From a virus: 21,566 bases of DNA. The DNA lies in IMG/VR virus record IMGVR_UViG_3300042893_002170, positions 1 through 21,566 of that record; one strand, written 5' to 3'. The notes under the pieces are model-generated. The model was not told the DNA's origin. It saw only the letters and a program-made list of their open reading frames with translations, and searched no databases. A program made the translations under genes and the position numbers. Shown piece after piece: positions 15,695 to 21,566 of the stretch. Within the stretch, counting starts at the first letter, position 1. Each line of letters begins with the position of its first letter.

Positions 15695-17575
15695 ATGGCC
15701 AACACAGCATTTAAGGTAGAGAATGGATTATTAGTAGTAGGCAGTGCTAACGTTGCTGGCAGTCTGTCCGTTGGTGGTGAGTTTAATATTAGTGGCAACG
15801 TCACATTCAGTGGTACGTCTAATGGTGACTTTAGACCTATCAACAACAACTATTCGCTTGGTAACACAACAAGTAGATGGAGTTTGAATGCAATCGATAT
15901 CAATGTATCAAACACATCCACTTTAAATTTATCTACATTTTCTGGTCAATCTACGTTTTCAGCTAACGTTGTTCCTAACGCTAATAATATAAAGCTGGGC
16001 GATAGTGACAAACGTTGGGATTTGTATGCCAACAATGCTAATGTAGTAACAGTTGGTGTATCGAACACATTGACTGTTAACGGCACGCTGATTGTTAATC
16101 CTGGTATTGCTAACGCAGTTGTTGTTACTGGTAACTCTACCCACTCCAACATATCCTTTACCTCGAACAGCACTCAATTCTTCAGCAATGTTATTTTTGA
16201 TACAAATGTATTGTTTATTGATGCTTTCAATAATAGAGTAGGTATAGTCAATAGTACACCAGATGCAGCACTAACTATTTCAGGAACCGCCAACATTTCA
16301 GGCGGTGTAGTTTTTGGTAGCACACTTGCGGTTAACAATGCTCTGATAGTTTCAAATAACGGTGTATTCACAGGAACGGTCAATGCAAGTGCAGGATTCA
16401 ATGCTGGTGCAAATGTTTTGCTGTCTACTTCGGATATCAAAGTAGGCAATGCTACAGTCAATTCGTTTGTTAATTCTTCAAGCATTTCCACAACAGGTAC
16501 TCTTTCAGTAACTGCTAATGCATCTTTTGGTAATAACGTTACAATTTCTGGTAACCTGATAGTATCCGGTACTACGACATACGTTAACACATCCATTTTA
16601 AATGTTGCTGATAACATAATTACATTGAATGCTGACATTGGTGGTGCTACTGCTCCAACAGAGAATGCGGGTATTGAAGTTAATAGAGGGTCTAGTGCTA
16701 ACGTTGTGGTTCGCTGGAATGAGACGAGTGATGTATGGGACCTTACTGAAGATGGTACTAATTTTTATCAAGTTGTAAATAGGAACCAAACAGCTAATGC
16801 AACTTATGCTGGTATTTTAACAGTTCTTGATAGTGTTACAAATACAAGTATTACAATTGCAGCCTCCGCTAATAGTGTAAAGAGAGCATACGATATAGCA
16901 GCTACTGCATACAGTAATGCTATAGCATTTTCTGCAAGTGCAGCTGCTAATGCAGATAATATAACGTCTGGTACTCTAGTGACAGCCAGATTACCTGCAA
17001 CAGCAAACATCAGCACATTAATTAATGTTGGTGCAAATGTAAACTTATCTACAACTTCTATCAAGGTTGGCAATGCTACTGTAAACACATTTGTCAACTC
17101 TTCTAGTATTTCTACAACAGGTACTCTTTCTGTAACAGCCAATGCATCATTTGGTGCTAATGTTACAATTAGTTCTGGTAGCTTGGTTTTATCGGATGGC
17201 AGTTTAACCGTTAATGGAAACATTACAACAACAGGGTATGTTGATGCATCTTCTGATGCACGGATAAAGAAAAATATTAGACCGATTACTGACGCCCTGC
17301 AAACTGTTCTAAATATCGAAGGTGTTGTATACGATAGGATTGATGTCGATCTTATCAACCAAATGGGATTCATAGCTCAACAAATTAAACCATTCGTTCC
17401 TGAGATTGTTAATGGAACAGAAGAGGGCGGTTATAGAGTTTCGTATCAAAATATCACAGCATTGCTTGTAGAAGCAATCAAAGATCTAAATAATAAAATA
17501 GAAGTGATTGCTTTGCAAGAACAAGCAATTGAATATCTAAATAGTAAGTTAGAAGAATTACAAAAAAGAGGCTGA
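15695..17575 (+). CDS. Tail fibre with C-terminal self-cleaving Peptidase_S74 chaperone (626 aa)
   Basis: A 626-residue trimeric-fibre type protein. The shaft (residues 1-519) carries fibre motifs such as NNYSLGNTTSRW (residues 51-62), NNIKLGDSDKRWDLYANN (97-114) and NRVGIVNSTPDAALTISG. It also carries two near-identical 51-residue modules (nucleotides 16400-16552 and 17024-17176). The C-terminus is an intramolecular chaperone of the Peptidase_S74 family: SSDARIKKNIRPITDALQTV, later NQMGFIAQQIKPFVPEIV and YQNITALLVEAIKDLNNKI, ending in a coiled coil. In characterised members (phage endosialidases, MYRF) cleavage is before the Asp of S-D, with Ser and a Lys five residues later as dyad. Here these would be Ser520 and Lys525, releasing about 106 residues after trimerisation. 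No cysteines. This is a good receptor-binding candidate; which fibre is tip-most is not shown by sequence. Confidence 0.92.
   Translation: MANTAFKVENGLLVVGSANVAGSLSVGGEFNISGNVTFSGTSNGDFRPINNNYSLGNTTSRWSLNAIDINVSNTSTLNLSTFSGQSTFSANVVPNANNIKLGDSDKRWDLYANNANVVTVGVSNTLTVNGTLIVNPGIANAVVVTGNSTHSNISFTSNSTQFFSNVIFDTNVLFIDAFNNRVGIVNSTPDAALTISGTANISGGVVFGSTLAVNNALIVSNNGVFTGTVNASAGFNAGANVLLSTSDIKVGNATVNSFVNSSSISTTGTLSVTANASFGNNVTISGNLIVSGTTTYVNTSILNVADNIITLNADIGGATAPTENAGIEVNRGSSANVVVRWNETSDVWDLTEDGTNFYQVVNRNQTANATYAGILTVLDSVTNTSITIAASANSVKRAYDIAATAYSNAIAFSASAAANADNITSGTLVTARLPATANISTLINVGANVNLSTTSIKVGNATVNTFVNSSSISTTGTLSVTANASFGANVTISSGSLVLSDGSLTVNGNITTTGYVDASSDARIKKNIRPITDALQTVLNIEGVVYDRIDVDLINQMGFIAQQIKPFVPEIVNGTEEGGYRVSYQNITALLVEAIKDLNNKIEVIALQEQAIEYLNSKLEELQKRG
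16400..16552 (+). repeat. 51-residue duplicated module, copy 1, in the S74 fibre
   Basis: Begins NAGANVLLSTSDIKVGNATV and ends NNVTISG. It pairs with the copy at 17024-17176; 44 of 51 residues are identical by my count, while the DNA differs at many third codon positions. Confidence 0.85.
17024..17176 (+). repeat. 51-residue duplicated module, copy 2, in the S74 fibre
   Basis: Begins NVGANVNLSTTSIKVGNATV and ends ANVTISS. It lies about 75 bases before the S74 cleavage site and is the second copy of the 16400-16552 module. Confidence 0.85.
17252..17575 (+). other. Peptidase_S74 cleavage site and chaperone domain
   Basis: Ser520 (17252-17254) followed by Asp521 marks the expected autocleavage point. 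Lys525 is at the dyad position (Ser+5) known from MYRF. The rest of the domain has the family's GFIAQ(Q/E) and YxNLxALLVEAIK-like segments, and the final 35 residues form a coiled coil. Confidence 0.85.
17566..17571 (+). promoter_or_regulatory. Ribosome binding site of the cysteine-rich adhesin gene
   Basis: AAGAGG overlaps the last codons of the S74 fibre and is eight bases before the ATG at 17580. This is a good Shine-Dalgarno match and fixes the start. Confidence 0.6.
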
Positions 17576-17579
17576 ATAG

Positions 17580-20543
17580 ATGGCAACCTTATGTCAATAT
17601 AGTGTAGAAGGCTTGTGCTGCATTTGCATCACCACTGGATGTATCCAGGCTCCAAGTGTTTGCGGTACACACTACGGTAGTGGTGCAAACATAACCGGCG
17701 TGCCTGGCACCGTCGTTACAGGTCAAGTAGTTTTTATGCCTGGTACTACAACAACACCATCTGGTTATCTTCCTGCTGATGGTTCTTTGTACCCTGTCAG
17801 CAGCTATACCACTTTGGGAGCATGTCTGTGTGGATTCACGACACCTGAAGCCACTACATTTATGGGGGGGACAAATTACAATTTCTCACCTTTCATATCG
17901 TGGGCAAATATTCTTAGAATTGATTGCTGTCCAAATTTGGACGATATGTCTAAAACCCATTGCTGTGCTCATGAAGTCATTGGGTTATGCAACACCAACA
18001 CTTATCTCAATTGTAACTGCTCTTGCTGGGCCATGTCGTTAATAAAACCCATTACTGACGGTCAACTCAATAGCCGTGACGTGGGTATAAGTTGTTTGTT
18101 GTCTGCTTTTGCTTGTGGGGTATACCTATCTCCCGCAGGCAAATTTCAATGCAACAATTATTCCAGACCTGCTGGTACATTCTGGTATTCACCACCATCG
18201 GAATTAAATAGTACAGGGTGTGTATATAACCCAGCTAAACGACAATGTTATGTAGCAACCTCTCTTCAAGATCCACTATGTTGCCAACGTGATGGTATTC
18301 AAGGTACTGGTTCTGCTTATGCAATTTGTAATTTCATAGTGCAGGTAAATAACGCACGAAATACAAATGAATACACATATATTGGTATATACAATGCTAG
18401 TTGTGTAACGAATTGTGTATGTAATGTATTTAATACCGCATGTGGTGGGGCAACATATTCGGTATGTATGAACGTGCAAGTTAGTGGCAACCCATGCACT
18501 TCGTTTTCTTGTTATAATTTTGGTTCTGTAAATTTCTTGTGTGGGGTTGCTGCATGCTCTACAAACCCACTATTGGGTATAATTGTAAGAGATGCATGTT
18601 GCACGCAATGTTGCCTTTGCTGCCGAAATGGTGCATTTTATTGGGTAGGTGGTGCAGCTAATAATGGTGTATGCTCCACTGCAAGATTCCAATCATTGAG
18701 TCCCTATATTATGTCAAGTGATGAGCAGCATTTCTGCTATCAACTTGGAAGCACAATTAACTCCATGAATTTATATTATTATACAGATATTACAGGTGGC
18801 CTTGCATCTATTTTAAAACACGACACTGCTGCGCCACAACGAGGTAATCTTTTTCATAGTAGGCCATTCGATGTTGGTTATGATCGTTTTGTAACTTTTT
18901 CTGCTCAGCATGCTTGTTTTGGTGTGGGAGTGGTAGCTCCGTCTACCTGCGCTATGACTCTTACCTGCTACCCAACATCGTGTATAGGAAGTTGTTGCAT
19001 TTTACAAGTAAAGTACTCAAACCCAACCAATACTTGGGTAGCTACTGATTCAGATAGTAATATTTGGACTTCCCCAGGTGCTTGTGGTTTTTGCTGGACA
19101 TTGCGTGTGTGTGGTGCAACGTGCCATGCCGCGACTACAACATCAATTCAAAATCTGGATAATAAGGTAGCCGTATTAACTGCCTGTGGTGCAATATTGG
19201 TATCGTGTGATGGTACAACATGGAATTGCATCTACAACAAAGATAAGATGGTAGCTTTTGATCAATCCCCTCGTTTAGTTAAACACGGTAATTATTATTT
19301 GGGATCATCAACAATTTATTCTTGTGATCTGTGTTGTTCGGGGTTGACTATAGCTCCAGGTCCAATATGGTTTTCAAAAGGTATCAATGCTCTAGCATCA
19401 ATTGGTGGTGGAACTCTACCTTGTGCAGCGACTTGCAAAGGCAACGACTCAGGAATTACATCTTCAGGTGGATATAGTGGCATAGAGACTGCTATATGGT
19501 GCTCTAATCCAAATCTATATGACAATATTTGGTGGAAGTATAAACAAACTCAATTTTTCTGTACTTGCTCAACACCATGTGGTAGCAAGCAGGTTCAACC
19601 CCAGAGTATTGTTGTAAATCCTGTTCTTGATATTGTATACTCAACTTATAAGCTAGCGGACGCTGTTTCATGTGTTAATTGCCACGTTGTAAACCGATAT
19701 ACCATGCAGGGTGGTGTATCGACAGAAATAAGCTTATTATGCTGGTGTGGGAGCGCTCCATGCGCATGTGGTAACTCTACATTAATATCAGCTGCCTCAT
19801 TCTCTTCTTATGAAGGACTAGCTTACGCTGCCTATGTAAGTTGCACCGCTGGTGGTAGTGGAACTAACGTAAGATGGGGTTCTATATGTATTGCTAATTG
19901 TGTACCTACGTCTTTGTATGCGTGTGCCGTTGGTAATGGTGTTGGAGCGCCCGTATGTTTAATGCAAGGAGGTCCTTTCATAAGCTTTGCAGCCGAAGCT
20001 AATGTCTTTACTTCCCTGGGCTTTTCAGAACGTGGATTAATATGTACCTGCAATGTCTCTACTTTTGTAAAGACTCCTTTTTATATTGGGGATAGCTCTA
20101 TACCTTGTTGGAACCCCGCCACTACCGGGATGAATGCAAGGTACTCAGATGCTCCATTTACTAGCGGGTGTAGTTATTTTGTACCTTTGCCAATTGCGGG
20201 AACCATAGCAAATAGGTCCCAACGTAGTATATATTGTGAGACTGCTGAAACCGGTGAAACAATAACCGCTCCGAGTGCTTTCACAGGTTTTACTTCAATG
20301 GGGTTACAACAGGCCGCCCGCGTGCCATACAATTTTTCAAGTATTAATGGTGAACCCTGCATACGTGGTACCTGTACTACGAATTACCCACAAACTACTT
20401 CTTGCGCGCTCGGAAATAATAAACAAGTTGCAATCGTCAATGGTATTGTTCGTACTGCATGGGGATCGGTAACACCTTGTTTTGATACAACTACTTGTTT
20501 TTCTGTTCCTAAATTGCCTACGGGCTATTATATTAAAACTTAA
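17580..20543 (+). CDS. Cysteine-rich tail-collar-type fibre / putative adhesin (987 aa)
   Basis: A 987-residue protein at the distal end of the fibre cluster with about 84 cysteines (8.5 percent, counted by eye), against about five in the rest of the window. Residues 48-83 resemble the phage tail collar domain: GQVVFMPGTTTTPSGYLPAD then GSLYPVSSYTTLGA. The C-terminus (FSVPKLPTGYYIKT) also looks like the end of collar-type fibres, so the collar fold may flank a very large insert. The middle is beta-rich with Asp-box/BNR-like pieces: SCDGTTW at residues 542-548 and WVATDSDSNIWTS. A beta-propeller is therefore plausible. Cysteines come as CC doublets and CxC pairs throughout, densest at residues 340-348 (CCTQCCLCC). 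There is no signal peptide or membrane segment. The frame is intact with a good ribosome binding site, so this is not a frameshift artefact. Role as host-binding tip is inferred; the meaning of the cysteines is unknown. Confidence 0.8.
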   Translation: MATLCQYSVEGLCCICITTGCIQAPSVCGTHYGSGANITGVPGTVVTGQVVFMPGTTTTPSGYLPADGSLYPVSSYTTLGACLCGFTTPEATTFMGGTNYNFSPFISWANILRIDCCPNLDDMSKTHCCAHEVIGLCNTNTYLNCNCSCWAMSLIKPITDGQLNSRDVGISCLLSAFACGVYLSPAGKFQCNNYSRPAGTFWYSPPSELNSTGCVYNPAKRQCYVATSLQDPLCCQRDGIQGTGSAYAICNFIVQVNNARNTNEYTYIGIYNASCVTNCVCNVFNTACGGATYSVCMNVQVSGNPCTSFSCYNFGSVNFLCGVAACSTNPLLGIIVRDACCTQCCLCCRNGAFYWVGGAANNGVCSTARFQSLSPYIMSSDEQHFCYQLGSTINSMNLYYYTDITGGLASILKHDTAAPQRGNLFHSRPFDVGYDRFVTFSAQHACFGVGVVAPSTCAMTLTCYPTSCIGSCCILQVKYSNPTNTWVATDSDSNIWTSPGACGFCWTLRVCGATCHAATTTSIQNLDNKVAVLTACGAILVSCDGTTWNCIYNKDKMVAFDQSPRLVKHGNYYLGSSTIYSCDLCCSGLTIAPGPIWFSKGINALASIGGGTLPCAATCKGNDSGITSSGGYSGIETAIWCSNPNLYDNIWWKYKQTQFFCTCSTPCGSKQVQPQSIVVNPVLDIVYSTYKLADAVSCVNCHVVNRYTMQGGVSTEISLLCWCGSAPCACGNSTLISAASFSSYEGLAYAAYVSCTAGGSGTNVRWGSICIANCVPTSLYACAVGNGVGAPVCLMQGGPFISFAAEANVFTSLGFSERGLICTCNVSTFVKTPFYIGDSSIPCWNPATTGMNARYSDAPFTSGCSYFVPLPIAGTIANRSQRSIYCETAETGETITAPSAFTGFTSMGLQQAARVPYNFSSINGEPCIRGTCTTNYPQTTSCALGNNKQVAIVNGIVRTAWGSVTPCFDTTTCFSVPKLPTGYYIKT

Positions 20544-20551
20544 AACTTAAA

Positions 20552-21016
20552 ATGACAATTATAAAAAAATCAAATATGTTGCTCAGAGTAGAGTTAACTC
20601 TATCCGGTATACATAGAAGTCTTGGTGATGTTGGTATTCTCCATAAAGATTATATGGATGCTGAGAGCAACTATGCACCCGTAGATGCTTACTGTCTTGT
20701 TGCTGTATCCACTCTTCCGGAGGAATTTGAAAATGAAACAGATGAAAGTATTTTATTAAATTCTACCGATTTAATTAATAGTGCTTTATTACCTCACATG
20801 GTTAGGATAGACCTACAAATTACAAGTGTTGAGCTTGGTGAAAAACGGTTGTATGATGAAGAAAATCCAGGGCAATATATCTTGCCTATTGATTTTTTAA
20901 TTAATAAATATGGAGAAGCGGCTATATTGCAAAGACTGTATACGGAGTTCTCTAGTGGTGATAGCTTCACTGCGTTTCTGGATGAGCAAGTACAAAAATA
21001 CGGGGCTCCAATTTAA
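20552..21016 (+). CDS. Unrecognised acidic protein downstream of the adhesin (154 aa)
   Basis: A 154-residue protein I do not recognise. It is acidic and mixed alpha/beta in appearance. An N-terminal strand pair (MLLRVELTLSGIHRSLGDVG) and a middle beta segment (MVRIDLQITSVELGEKRLYD) are followed by helices (PIDFLINKYGEAAILQRLYT, SFTAFLDEQVQKYG). It lacks the Asn/Thr repeats of the fibre genes and has only one cysteine, so it is probably not a fibre. It starts eight bases after the adhesin stop with no Shine-Dalgarno sequence, in a TTAAAAC-TTAAAAC-TTAAAATG context. An in-frame ATG eight codons downstream (20576) is a possible alternative start. Position suggests a fibre chaperone or an adhesin-associated protein, but nothing in the sequence proves it. 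Confidence 0.7.
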   Translation: MTIIKKSNMLLRVELTLSGIHRSLGDVGILHKDYMDAESNYAPVDAYCLVAVSTLPEEFENETDESILLNSTDLINSALLPHMVRIDLQITSVELGEKRLYDEENPGQYILPIDFLINKYGEAAILQRLYTEFSSGDSFTAFLDEQVQKYGAPI

Positions 21017-21040
21017 AATATCCTTAAGTTATGGTATTTT
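21015..21040 (+). terminator. Possible weak intrinsic terminator after the 154-aa gene
   Basis: AAAATA-t-CC and GGTATTTT form an eight-pair stem with one bulged base and a nine-base loop, running into five T residues. The stem is mostly A-T and would be weak. It lies at the end of the structural block and just before a new promoter-like motif. Confidence 0.25.
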
Positions 21041-21046
21041 TAGGTT

Positions 21047-21054
21047 AATAAATA
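21047..21054 (+). promoter_or_regulatory. Late-promoter-like motif upstream of the glycosyltransferase (AATAAATA)
   Basis: AATAAATA differs from the T4 late consensus at the first base. It lies in the 89-base gap 21017-21105, the only intergenic space of that size in the window. Transcription would start near 21060, giving a leader of about 46 bases that contains the GGAG ribosome binding site, unlike the leaderless arrangement at the two other late promoters. Confidence 0.4.
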
Positions 21055-21096
21055 CAATGCGTGATTGTACACTATAAGTTTTTTTGAATATAATAT

Positions 21097-21100
21097 GGAG
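21097..21100 (+). promoter_or_regulatory. Ribosome binding site of the glycosyltransferase gene
   Basis: GGAG five bases before the ATG at 21106. It decides between this start and the upstream ATG at 21095, which runs into a stop after four codons. Confidence 0.6.
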
Positions 21101-21105
21101 AAAAT

Positions 21106-21566
21106 ATGAGTAAGATATTTTATATTGATGGTGGAGCGGGGCGCGTTATTGCAGCAATCCCTGCTTTAAAAAAATATGCCAGACTCCACTCTAATGAAGA
21201 TTGGAATATTTTAATAGGAGGATGGGATAACCTTTTGTGGGGAATCCCTGAACTTCAAGATATTACATACAACCCCGATACTAAGGGTATTTTTGATAAT
21301 GTAATTAAGCATGCAACAGTGATTCAAACTCCCGAACCTTACAGAGTCCCGGGTTACTTTAAGCAAGAATTATCACTTGCTGAAGCGTTTGATAAAGAAA
21401 TTAATAATACTGATGATCATAGTGACTTAGAGCCACCTTCCATGGTTCTTTCAAAAACAGAAGAGAAGAATGCTGCCAATATTGTTGCTGATGTCAAGCA
21501 ACAACAGCAAAAATCAAAAACCATTGTAATTCAGCCTTTTGGTAGATCAATACGCAAGGATAGAAC
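21106..21566 (+). CDS. GT9/heptosyltransferase-like glycosyltransferase, N-terminal part (3'-truncated)
   Basis: The first 153 codons of a gene that continues past the window. The N-terminus (KIFYIDGGAGRVIAAIPALK then KYAR) fits the GT-B fold of family 9-like glycosyltransferases, with a glycine-rich first turn followed by PALxxL. NEDWNILIGGWDNLLWGIPE, PEPYRVPGYFKQE, and the interdomain strand TIVIQPFGRSIRKDR are signatures I recognise from glycosyltransferases of T4-like cyanophages and relatives. The acceptor is unknown. It may modify phage structural proteins, phage DNA or host surface glycans. It is separated from the structural genes by its own promoter-like motif and has a good GGAG site. 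The catalytic C-terminal half is not visible. Confidence 0.75.
   Translation, partial: MSKIFYIDGGAGRVIAAIPALKKYARLHSNEDWNILIGGWDNLLWGIPELQDITYNPDTKGIFDNVIKHATVIQTPEPYRVPGYFKQELSLAEAFDKEINNTDDHSDLEPPSMVLSKTEEKNAANIVADVKQQQQKSKTIVIQPFGRSIRKDR

Noticed and set aside
16174-16638. 154-codon minus-strand open frame
   Set aside because: Same antisense artefact of the fibre shaft; no start signal or recognisable motif.
16804-17373. 189-codon minus-strand open frame opposite the S74 fibre
   Set aside because: It runs antisense through the duplicated module and the conserved S74 domain; its residue repeats simply mirror the plus-strand repeats.
17485-17543. Two TCTAAATA late-promoter-like octamers before the cysteine-rich gene
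   Set aside because: Each encodes a similar coding motif (DLNN, YLNS) in the S74 coiled coil and has a mismatch at a normally conserved position.
15695-17660. N-terminal similarity between the 626-aa and 987-aa proteins (MANTAFKVENGLL versus MATLCQYSVEGLC)
   Set aside because: Only a handful of residues align and the resemblance fades at once; too weak to claim a shared attachment domain without a profile search.
17580-20543. Cysteine richness as a frameshift or wrong-frame artefact
   Set aside because: The frame has a good ribosome binding site, a recognisable collar domain at one end, a collar-type ending at the other, aromatic and glycine patterns in between, and no internal stops over 987 codons.
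17580-20543. Diversity-generating retroelement target
   Set aside because: No reverse transcriptase or template repeat is visible, and the cysteines are spread over the whole protein rather than confined to a C-terminal variable region.
20533-20554. TTAAAAC-TTAAAAC-TTAAAATG direct repeats at the start of the 154-aa gene
   Set aside because: Very short AT-rich repeats; likely chance or slippage, with no matching regulatory element known to me.
21057-21077. Six-codon ORF (MRDCTL) in the leader of the glycosyltransferase
   Set aside because: Begins only two bases after the promoter-like motif and before the predicted transcription start; no ribosome binding site.
21061-21090. GTGATTGTACAC followed by a T7 run as a terminator
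   Set aside because: Only a three-base stem can form (GTG/CAC), and it would lie between the promoter-like motif and the glycosyltransferase start.

Overview
The window is one contiguous plus-strand block of virion structural genes from a T4-like (Straboviridae/Kyanoviridae-type) myovirus. It looks most like the marine members, such as T4-like cyanophages and pelagiphages. Three things support this: the order gp5(C-terminus)-gp25-gp6-[gp7 position]-gp8, large repeat-rich structural proteins of the marine T4-like type (a DUF4815-type protein followed by fibre modules), and T4-type late promoters (TATAAATA/CATAAATA). The DNA is AT-rich, with AGA arginine codons and many Asn/Thr/Ser/Val residues. 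The host cannot be named from this sequence. No tRNA, integrase, IS element or CRISPR was seen, and there is no gene-free stretch above 100 bases.

Layout. 2-310 is the C-terminal end of the gp5-like hub/needle, with octapeptide beta-helix repeats and a PAAR-like tip. 312-7110 holds the baseplate wedge genes: gp25, gp6, a 936-residue protein in the gp7 position, and gp8. 7120-14133 holds a 1448-residue DUF4815-type protein and two following proteins of 122 and 754 residues. Together these three look like one marine-phage structural protein split into separate genes. 14133-17575 holds a small coiled-coil protein overlapping a 450-residue repetitive fibre, then a 626-residue fibre ending in a self-cleaving Peptidase_S74 chaperone. 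17580-20543 encodes a 987-residue collar-type fibre or adhesin with about 84 cysteines. 20552-21016 encodes an unrecognised 154-residue protein. The window ends inside a GT9-like glycosyltransferase gene (from 21106).

How the genes work together. gp5, gp25, gp6, the gp7-position protein and gp8 should build the hub and wedges of the baseplate. The DUF4815-type set probably links the baseplate to peripheral fibres. The 450-, 626- and 987-residue proteins are candidate fibre or receptor-binding components. The S74 domain acts in folding and trimerisation of its fibre. The genes are packed with overlaps or gaps of a few bases. Two late promoters sit exactly six bases upstream of start codons that lack a Shine-Dalgarno sequence, which implies leaderless late transcripts.

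The most unusual item is the cysteine-rich protein. By eye, all other coding sequence in the window (about 6,100 residues) contains about five cysteines, while this one protein has about 84, many as CC and CxC clusters.
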